From contig NZKZ01000198.1 in assembly GCA_002694065.1 (NCBI GenBank), forward strand, positions 1 through 11,713: a stretch of 11,713 nucleotides of DNA, read 5' to 3'. Both the position numbers and the translations under genes were made by a program. This DNA is from Acidiferrobacter sp. (GTDB lineage: Bacteria > Pseudomonadota > Gammaproteobacteria > Arenicellales > UBA868). Positions within the stretch are counted from its first letter, which is position 1. The number at the start of each line of letters is the position of its first letter. The notes below the pieces were generated by a model, which saw only the letters and a program-made list of their open reading frames with translations, did not search any database and was not told where the DNA came from. This document shows, in pieces, positions 6,097 through 11,713 of the stretch.

Positions 6097-7806
6097 ATGC
6101 GCGATTGTGATTATCTGATTGTCGGTGCCGGTTCCGCCGGATGTGTCCTGGCGACACGTCTTAGTGAAGATCCTTCAGTAAATGTGGTGCTCCTTGAAGC
6201 GGGAGGCAGTGACCGAAGTATTATTGTGCAGATGCCTTCGGCGCTTTCCATGCCGATGAATACCCGTCGCTTCAACTGGGGATTCCAGACTGAAGCAGAA
6301 CCCGGTCTGGATGGGCGTGTTCTGGACTGCCCCCGGGGATTGGGCCTTGGAGGTTCTTCTTCGATTAACGGCATGGTCTATGTTCGTGGACATGCCGAGG
6401 ATATCAATCAGTGGGAATCCAGCGGCGCGGCCGGATGGAATTATGCTGCTTGTCTGCCTTATTACCAGCGCGCGGAGACCTGGTATCGCGGCGCAGATCA
6501 GTACCGGGGGGGCAGCGGTCCGGTCGGTGTCTGCGCGGGAAATGACATGAAACTGAACCCGTTGTATCGGGCGTTTATCGATGCGGGGGTTGAGGCAGGT
6601 TATCCCTCTAGTGAGGACTACAACGGATATCAGCAGGAAGGGTTCGGTCAAATGCACATGACGGTGGATCGGGGCCGTCGTGCATCAACCAGCCGTGCCT
6701 ACCTTAAGCCCGTGCGCCACCGGAAGAATCTGAGAGTGATCAGCGGGACGTTGGCGACCAGGGTGTTGCTTGAGGGCGACCGCGCGGTGGGCGTAGCCTA
6801 TCAAAAAGACGGCAATGACTTTGAGGTGTTTGCCCGGGCGGAAGTCATTCTTTCCGCAGGATCTATCGGCTCTCCTGCCTTACTTCAGCGCTCCGGCATT
6901 GGTTCTCCCGGGATACTCGAGGCAGCCGGAATCCCGGTTGCGCACCCCTTGGAGGGCGTCGGCCAGAATCTTCAGGATCATCTTGAGGTCTATTTTCAGT
7001 ACCGTTGCCTGGAGCCGATATCCCTGAACTCCCGCCTGGGTCTTATCAGCAAAGGAATGATCGGATTACAGTGGCTGTTGTTCAAATCCGGGCTCGGCGC
7101 AACCAATCATTTTGAATCCTGCGCGTTCATCCGCTCAGCCGCGGGAGTCAAGTCACCGGATATCCAATATCACTTCCTGCCCGGGGCCATGCGGTACGAC
7201 GGCCGTGCCGCATTTGACGGACATGGCTTCCAGGTTCATGTCGGCCCCAACAAGCCGGTGAGCCGGGGATCGGTAACGGTGGGATCCGGCGACCCTCGGC
7301 AGCACCCAAGAGTGCTGTTCAATTACCTGACCGCGCAAAAAGATATCGCGGACTGGCGTGCGTGTATCCGATTGACCCGCGAGATACTGGGACAGTCTGC
7401 AATGGATCGTTTTCGGGGCGAGGAAATCGCGCCCGGCAAAGAGGTGCAGACTGACGCTGAGATTGATGCATGGGTCCGACAAAGCGTTGAGAGTGCCTAC
7501 CACCCCTCATGCACCTGCAAAATGGGTGCTGAGGATGATCCTGCTGCAGTACTGGATGAGAACTGCCGGGTGCGCGGGATAGATCAACTGCGGGTGGTGG
7601 ATTCGTCGATATTTCCAACCATCACCAACGGCAACCTCAATGCACCCACCATCATGGTGGCTGAGCGTGCGGCGGACCTGATAGCTGGCAATACCCCACT
7701 GCCGGCATCAGACGCGCCGGTGTGGATCGATCCGGGCTGGCGCGATGCCCAGCGCACGGGAGAGCCCCAACGCAGCCTGGATCCCGAATCGGCACCACAG
7801 CATTGA
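6097..7806 (+). CDS. GMC-family FAD-dependent oxidoreductase (choline dehydrogenase-like)
   Basis: This 569-residue flavoprotein oxidises an alcohol. The Rossmann FAD site is VGAGSAG (9-15), with Glu34 (LLEAGG) for the ribose. The two GMC signatures are GGSSSINGMVYVRG (85-98) and the stretch from Gly255 to Gly269 ending LLQRSGIG. The active-site pair is His469 (YHPSCTCKMG) and Asn515 (NGNLNAPTIM). Length and motifs fit the BetA/AlkJ group, whose members oxidise choline or medium-chain alcohols, so the substrate cannot be fixed from sequence. No signal peptide is present. The start is firm because the FAD motif begins at the usual distance from Met1. No Shine-Dalgarno sequence precedes it, and an extended -10 ends 7 nt upstream. 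The gene overlaps the downstream NUDIX gene. No betaine aldehyde dehydrogenase lies nearby, which weakens a choline-to-betaine role. Confidence 0.88.
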   Translation: MRDCDYLIVGAGSAGCVLATRLSEDPSVNVVLLEAGGSDRSIIVQMPSALSMPMNTRRFNWGFQTEAEPGLDGRVLDCPRGLGLGGSSSINGMVYVRGHAEDINQWESSGAAGWNYAACLPYYQRAETWYRGADQYRGGSGPVGVCAGNDMKLNPLYRAFIDAGVEAGYPSSEDYNGYQQEGFGQMHMTVDRGRRASTSRAYLKPVRHRKNLRVISGTLATRVLLEGDRAVGVAYQKDGNDFEVFARAEVILSAGSIGSPALLQRSGIGSPGILEAAGIPVAHPLEGVGQNLQDHLEVYFQYRCLEPISLNSRLGLISKGMIGLQWLLFKSGLGATNHFESCAFIRSAAGVKSPDIQYHFLPGAMRYDGRAAFDGHGFQVHVGPNKPVSRGSVTVGSGDPRQHPRVLFNYLTAQKDIADWRACIRLTREILGQSAMDRFRGEEIAPGKEVQTDAEIDAWVRQSVESAYHPSCTCKMGAEDDPAAVLDENCRVRGIDQLRVVDSSIFPTITNGNLNAPTIMVAERAADLIAGNTPLPASDAPVWIDPGWRDAQRTGEPQRSLDPESAPQH

Positions 7807-8330
7807 CTCGCCAAGCGGAAGACGCCGAAATCCTGTCGGTAGTCGACTCGACAGATTCGATTGTCGGCGAAGACCGCCGGGATGAGATCCATCGTCTGGG
7901 GTTGCGTCATCGGGCAATACATGCGCTGGTGTTCAACCCTGACGGAGCGGTGTTTCTGCAAAGACGAGGTCTGCACAAACAAGAGAATCCAGGGATGTGG
8001 GACTCGTCAGTGGCAGGGCACGTGGACGCGGGCGAAAGTTATGACGAGTGCTGTGTTCGAGAAATTGAAGAGGAGGTGGGACTGGTCCTCGATTGCGTGC
8101 CACCCCGGCTTTTCAAACTGGACGCCACCGCTGTCACCGGGATGGAGTTTGCCTGGGTGTATCGGGTGGAAACCGATCAGGCCCTTAGACTAAACGAGCA
8201 GGAGATGTCGGGCGGCGACTGGTTTGACCCCGTCGAGTTGGACAATTGGGTTGATTCTGGTGACCCATCCCTATCGGGAGTGTTCTGCCTGATATGGAAA
8301 ACCTACAGAAATCTCCCGAATCCCGCCTGA
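7803..8330 (+). CDS. NUDIX hydrolase
   Basis: This protein, about 175 residues, has a complete NUDIX box, GHVDAGESYDECCVREIEEE followed by VGL, matching GX5EX7REUXEEXGU at every fixed position. The preceding stretch (LRHRAIHALVF, FLQRRG, MWDSSVAGH) resembles the YfcD/isopentenyl-diphosphate-isomerase-like subgroup, which hydrolyses compounds of the type nucleoside diphosphate linked to another moiety. I cannot name a substrate. No ATG start is available: the frame offers GTG 7722, deep in the GMC gene, or TTG 7803. I prefer TTG 7803, which overlaps the GMC stop as TTGA and starts shortly before the family's N-terminal strand EILSVVDSTDSI. This implies translational coupling to the GMC gene. 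The gene converges on avtA with a 12-nt gap. Confidence 0.8.
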   Translation: MTRQAEDAEILSVVDSTDSIVGEDRRDEIHRLGLRHRAIHALVFNPDGAVFLQRRGLHKQENPGMWDSSVAGHVDAGESYDECCVREIEEEVGLVLDCVPPRLFKLDATAVTGMEFAWVYRVETDQALRLNEQEMSGGDWFDPVELDNWVDSGDPSLSGVFCLIWKTYRNLPNPA

Positions 8331-8342
8331 GTATGTTACGAA

Positions 8343-9614
8343 TCAGGATCTGCCGGTCGCGCCTTCGTGGTAGGCGCGAGCGACCTCTTCACCAATGATC
8401 GCGATACCTGATTGAACCGTCTTAGAGTCTTGTGCGTATGAAATTCTGATGCACTCATGACGATGAGCCCACGAATCCCGCATACCCGGAAAGAAGTGTT
8501 CCCCCGCGATCACGAGCACGCCTCTTTGCTTTAAACGCTGGTACAAGGTCTCGCTGGTAATCGGCAGGCCCTCAAACCACAGCCAGAGGAATATTGCCCC
8601 TTCAGGGGTGTGCACCCGGCAGGGCAAGTCGCCCATGGCGTCGGCGACCCAACTGACCGCTTGTTGCACCTTGTCACGGTAGTAGGGCCTGATTATGCTG
8701 TCTGCCAGTTCGAGAATACTGCCGTTTTCCACCATAACGCTGACGAGTGCCGGTCCGATGCTCCCAGGAGCAAGCGATACGATCGCATTGGCGGCGGTGA
8801 CTGCGCGGATGACCTGTTCGTTAGCGATGATGATGCCGGTGCGAAGGCCTGGCAGGCCGAGTTTGGAGAGGCTCAGACAGGCAATCGTGTTCTCATCCCA
8901 GAGATTGCTCGCCTGAGGAAAGACAATATTCGGAAAGGGTCCGCCATACGCGGAATCCAGGATAAACGGAATACCATGTTGGCGCGCGAGTTCGCGAAGC
9001 TGCTTCACCTCTTCATCAGTCAGAACATTGCCCGTCGGGTTGGTTGGGCGGGAAACTGTGATTGCACCCATATCACCTGAGATCTCCAAGCGATCAAAGT
9101 CCACGTGATACTTGAATTCCCGATCTCCGATAAACGCAATAGAAGGCCGGTAGGCGTGAAAAAACTCGGCGCCCATTCCGATGTCGGCATAGCCAATGTA
9201 CTCGGGCGCAAGGGGCAAAAGGATCTTTCGGTGTTTGCCCTGTCCGAAATCGCCGGCAAAAAGATGGAACAGCAGATAAAAAGAACTCTGGCTGCCGTTG
9301 GTGATCGCAATATTCTCCGGCCCAACCTCCCAGCCACAGCGGGATTTCAACAGTGCCGCGAGTCCGTTGATCAACCGGGCGTGACCTCTTGCGCCGTCGT
9401 ATTCTCCAGTGGTCCTTTCAAATTGGTCGCCGTCGGCAAGCAGGTCGATCATCGCCTGCCTGAAATGAGCTTGTGCCTCGGGAATACGGGCTGGGTTGCC
9501 TCCTCCGAGGAGCCGCATTTCAGCGCTGTCAGCCGCCGCGCTTTCAATGTCCTCCATCAGGGTCAGGATTCCTGAGCCAGAGGAGAGAAAGCGGCCGAAT
9601 GGGGAAAATTCCAT
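8343..9614 (-). CDS. avtA: Valine--pyruvate transaminase
   Basis: This 423-residue PLP enzyme exchanges amino groups between valine and pyruvate, giving 2-oxoisovalerate and alanine (the E. coli enzyme is 417 residues). It belongs to fold-type I aminotransferases. MLLGGGNPA-like MRLLGGGNPARIPE, TNGSQSSFY, APEYIGYADIG, SRPTNPTGN and SLSKLGLPG all match E. coli AvtA almost word for word. The PLP lysine is Lys251 in SLSKLG, and GAIFLWLWF and CIRISYA mark the C-terminal domain. The start chosen is ATG 9614, where MEFSPFG aligns with the MTFSLFG start of E. coli AvtA. A GTG at 9635 would add seven residues and overlap the prc stop by one base. Neither has a clear ribosome binding site. It follows prc directly on the same strand, so co-transcription is likely, though no shared function is known. 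Confidence 0.93.
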   Translation of the reverse strand: MEFSPFGRFLSSGSGILTLMEDIESAAADSAEMRLLGGGNPARIPEAQAHFRQAMIDLLADGDQFERTTGEYDGARGHARLINGLAALLKSRCGWEVGPENIAITNGSQSSFYLLFHLFAGDFGQGKHRKILLPLAPEYIGYADIGMGAEFFHAYRPSIAFIGDREFKYHVDFDRLEISGDMGAITVSRPTNPTGNVLTDEEVKQLRELARQHGIPFILDSAYGGPFPNIVFPQASNLWDENTIACLSLSKLGLPGLRTGIIIANEQVIRAVTAANAIVSLAPGSIGPALVSVMVENGSILELADSIIRPYYRDKVQQAVSWVADAMGDLPCRVHTPEGAIFLWLWFEGLPITSETLYQRLKQRGVLVIAGEHFFPGMRDSWAHRHECIRISYAQDSKTVQSGIAIIGEEVARAYHEGATGRS

Positions 9615-9634
9615 CAGAGGATCAATTTGGAACA

Positions 9635-11713
9635 CTATTGGCCAACGGCGTTGTGATCTTTCCCCGCGCTCGAGAGCGGTGCGGCATCTTTCTTCATTAA
9701 CTGCACCACAAGCCGATCACCGAAGTCGCCGATACTCAGATCGGTCAGAATACGGGCAGATTCGAGCAGAACCGCGTCCCGAGGAAGGTCCCCGGACGCT
9801 TCGTCAGAATCATCGCTGACGCCGTGAGCCGTTTTCAGAGTCTCGAAGATGCGTTGTTGCGTCTCCTCTCTTTTATCCCGTTCAGCTTTGCGCTGGCTCT
9901 CTAGAAGAGACACTTCCCTGGACTGGGTCAGCATGCGGTCGAGATCTCGAAGGGCGGCGAGGTAAGTGAAATCCGGATCATCAACCACCCGCCTGCCGTG
10001 AGCTTCGCGGAGCCGTTCCAGGTCAAAATCAGAGTCCGTAAATTCGGAAAACGAGGCTGCGTCAATTTGCGCAAAGGGCAGTGCGTTGTCGAGCGCCTTT
10101 TCACCATACGGGAGATCCGGCTCGACACCCGGCAGCACGAAGTCGGGCACGACTCCCCGATGCTGGGTGCTCTCACCGTTTATCCGGAAGAACTGGGCAA
10201 TAGTGAGCTTCAACTGACCCAGGGGCTGCTCTTGGTCCTCAGAATAGGGGTCGAGGTTGATGAGATTCTGTACGGTCCCTTTCCCGTAGGTAGGTTCTCC
10301 GATAATGATGCCGCGTCGATAATCCTGTATCGCGCCTGAAAAAATCTCCGAAGCCGAGGCACTGTTGCGATCCACGATAACCGCGAGCGGTCCGGCATAG
10401 GCAATACCCTTGTTGGGGTCCCGGTTCACACTGGTCCGTCCACGGGCGTCACGCACCTGCACCACGGGCCCTGAATCAATGAAGAGCCCCGTTAATGCGA
10501 GCGCCTCAGCTAGGGCGCCGCCCCCGTTGCCGCGAAGGTCAACAATCAGACCATCTACTCCCTCGTACTCAAGGTCCCGGATCAGGCGACGCACGTCGCG
10601 GGTGGTGCTGCGATAATCCGCATCGCCGCGTGAACGCGCATCAAAGTCAACATAAAAAGTCGGGATATCGATTACCCCAACGCGCCGTATCTCATCGGGG
10701 CCCGAAACTTCCAAGAGCATGCTCTGCGCTGCCTGCTCCTCCAGTTTGATCTGGTCCCGGGTGAGCGCCAGGATGCGTGATTCGCTCTTCCCCGTCTTGG
10801 GGTCGGGCCGGATCTGCAGACGAACGATAGAGCCTTTTGGTCCCCGAATCAGATCGACCACATCATCCAGACGCCAGCCGATCACATCCACGACAGGATC
10901 GCCGTCGCCCTGACCCACCCCGACTATCCGGTCACCCGCACGTAAACTGCCTTCGACCTCTGCGGGACCGCCTGGGACAACACGCTGGACCACGGTGAAT
11001 TCATTCTGTGATTGCAGCACAGCACCGATTCCCTCCAGAGACAGGCTCATGCGGATCTTGAAGTTCTCCGTTGCCCTAGGCGAGAAGTATCCCGTATGTG
11101 GCTCAATTGCTGACATATACGCATTGAGAATGGTCTGAAAGACATCCTGGTTGGATATCTGCAGAATGCGCCGCTTCTGCTGCTGATATCGGTCACGCAG
11201 GGTGCTCACGATTTCCTCGTGCTGCTTGCCTTCGAGTTTCAAGATCAGGTAGTCGTTTTTGACGCGCCGTCGCCACAAGTCATCCAGGGCGGCGGCATCT
11301 ATTGCCCAGGGAGCTTCAGTTCGATCAAAGGGGTAAGCCTCATTGGCCGAGAAATCAAACGGTTGGTTGAGCCGCCCCAGCGCGTAGTCAATTCTTTCAA
11401 TGACCCGGTCGCGATAACGGTTAAAGACGGCAAACAGCGGATCGGTGTTATGCGATCCAAGATAGTCGTCAAGTTCAAATCGAAGTTTTTCGAACGACTC
11501 AATGTCCGCCACCAGAAGATAGCTACGGTTGGCATCCAGGGCATCGAGATAGCGATCCAGAATTCGGGATGACAGGGGGTCATCGAGTCTGGTCTTCCGG
11601 TAGTGGTACCGTTCGATGAAATAGTTGACGTATTTGAGAGTTTGGCTGTGATGCGACTCTGCGCTCAGCGTTGACGTTGCCGGAAGGGCGGCGTTGACAC
11701 CGCTTCCGCTGAG
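9635..11713 (-). CDS. prc: Tail-specific (carboxy-terminal processing) protease Prc, 5' end outside window
   Basis: This S41-family periplasmic protease degrades proteins with nonpolar C-termini and trims penicillin-binding protein 3 in E. coli. The frame is open to the window edge, giving 692 visible residues; the signal peptide and start lie beyond it. Counted from the edge, residues 20-200 are the N-terminal helical domain (SRILDRYLDALDANRSY). A PDZ domain runs from about 222 to 310 (LSLEGIGAVLQ, GDRIVGVGQ, GWRLDDVVDLI). The catalytic dyad is Ser453 in NSASASE and Lys478 in YGKGTVQ. The 25-residue separation equals that of E. coli Ser452/Lys477. The C-terminal part (GESTQHRGVVPD onward, then a charged helical region) is also Prc-like. 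A GTG at 11510-11512 reads as an internal Val and is not the start. Confidence 0.93.
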   Translation of the reverse strand, partial: LSGSGVNAALPATSTLSAESHHSQTLKYVNYFIERYHYRKTRLDDPLSSRILDRYLDALDANRSYLLVADIESFEKLRFELDDYLGSHNTDPLFAVFNRYRDRVIERIDYALGRLNQPFDFSANEAYPFDRTEAPWAIDAAALDDLWRRRVKNDYLILKLEGKQHEEIVSTLRDRYQQQKRRILQISNQDVFQTILNAYMSAIEPHTGYFSPRATENFKIRMSLSLEGIGAVLQSQNEFTVVQRVVPGGPAEVEGSLRAGDRIVGVGQGDGDPVVDVIGWRLDDVVDLIRGPKGSIVRLQIRPDPKTGKSESRILALTRDQIKLEEQAAQSMLLEVSGPDEIRRVGVIDIPTFYVDFDARSRGDADYRSTTRDVRRLIRDLEYEGVDGLIVDLRGNGGGALAEALALTGLFIDSGPVVQVRDARGRTSVNRDPNKGIAYAGPLAVIVDRNSASASEIFSGAIQDYRRGIIIGEPTYGKGTVQNLINLDPYSEDQEQPLGQLKLTIAQFFRINGESTQHRGVVPDFVLPGVEPDLPYGEKALDNALPFAQIDAASFSEFTDSDFDLERLREAHGRRVVDDPDFTYLAALRDLDRMLTQSREVSLLESQRKAERDKREETQQRIFETLKTAHGVSDDSDEASGDLPRDAVLLESARILTDLSIGDFGDRLVVQLMKKDAAPLSSAGKDHNAVGQ

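Noticed and set aside
6175..6657. A 160-codon minus-strand open frame opposite the GMC gene
   Set aside because: The plus strand here carries the first GMC signature and continuous family sequence; the minus frame has no motif.
8355..8385. GC-rich imperfect inverted repeat near the convergent NUDIX/avtA ends
   Set aside because: It lies inside the avtA coding end, has a 4-nt bulge and no T-run on either side, so it is not a supportable terminator.
9105..9575. A 156-codon plus-strand open frame opposite avtA, and a similar 156-codon one at 8610-9080
   Set aside because: Both are antisense to a gene with near-identical family motifs and show no recognisable domain or ribosome binding site.

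Overview
The window looks like part of a gammaproteobacterial chromosome, probably from a marine or other aquatic species. The main evidence is a long Prc tail-specific protease and a valine-pyruvate transaminase that both resemble their E. coli counterparts closely by eye, plus a phosphonate-type ABC importer of a kind common in aquatic Gammaproteobacteria. The genus cannot be named from this sequence. I saw no rRNA, tRNA, CRISPR array or insertion sequence, and coding density is high.

Left part (1-5258, plus strand). The tail of an unidentified gene is followed by a 174-bp regulatory gap. This gap holds a good match to a Pho box (204-221), a -10-like element exactly 10 nt downstream, and a strong ribosome binding site. 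Next comes an ABC importer of the putative 2-aminoethylphosphonate (AEP) family: periplasmic binding protein (phnS2), a strong intrinsic terminator, ATPase (phnT2) and a fused double permease (phnU2). Two small enzyme genes follow on the same strand: a GloA-like glyoxalase and a CDKN3-like dual-specificity phosphatase. No enzyme that cleaves a C-P bond is visible in the window.

Middle part (5264-8330). A HAD-family phosphatase on the minus strand converges on the phosphatase gene and diverges from a GMC (choline-dehydrogenase-like) flavoprotein. The GMC start codon lies directly behind an extended -10 element, so its mRNA may be leaderless. A NUDIX hydrolase gene overlaps the end of the GMC gene, probably from a TTG start.

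Right part (8343-11713, minus strand). prc runs off the right edge and is followed directly by avtA. The prc stop and a possible avtA GTG start share one base.

Working model (inference): phosphate starvation acting through PhoB turns on organophosphonate uptake, with the binding protein made in excess because of the internal terminator. The glyoxalase and phosphatase would handle reactive or phosphorylated intermediates. C-P cleavage must be encoded elsewhere, possibly to the left of the window, or the importer has another substrate. The HAD, GMC/NUDIX and prc/avtA units are probably independent.
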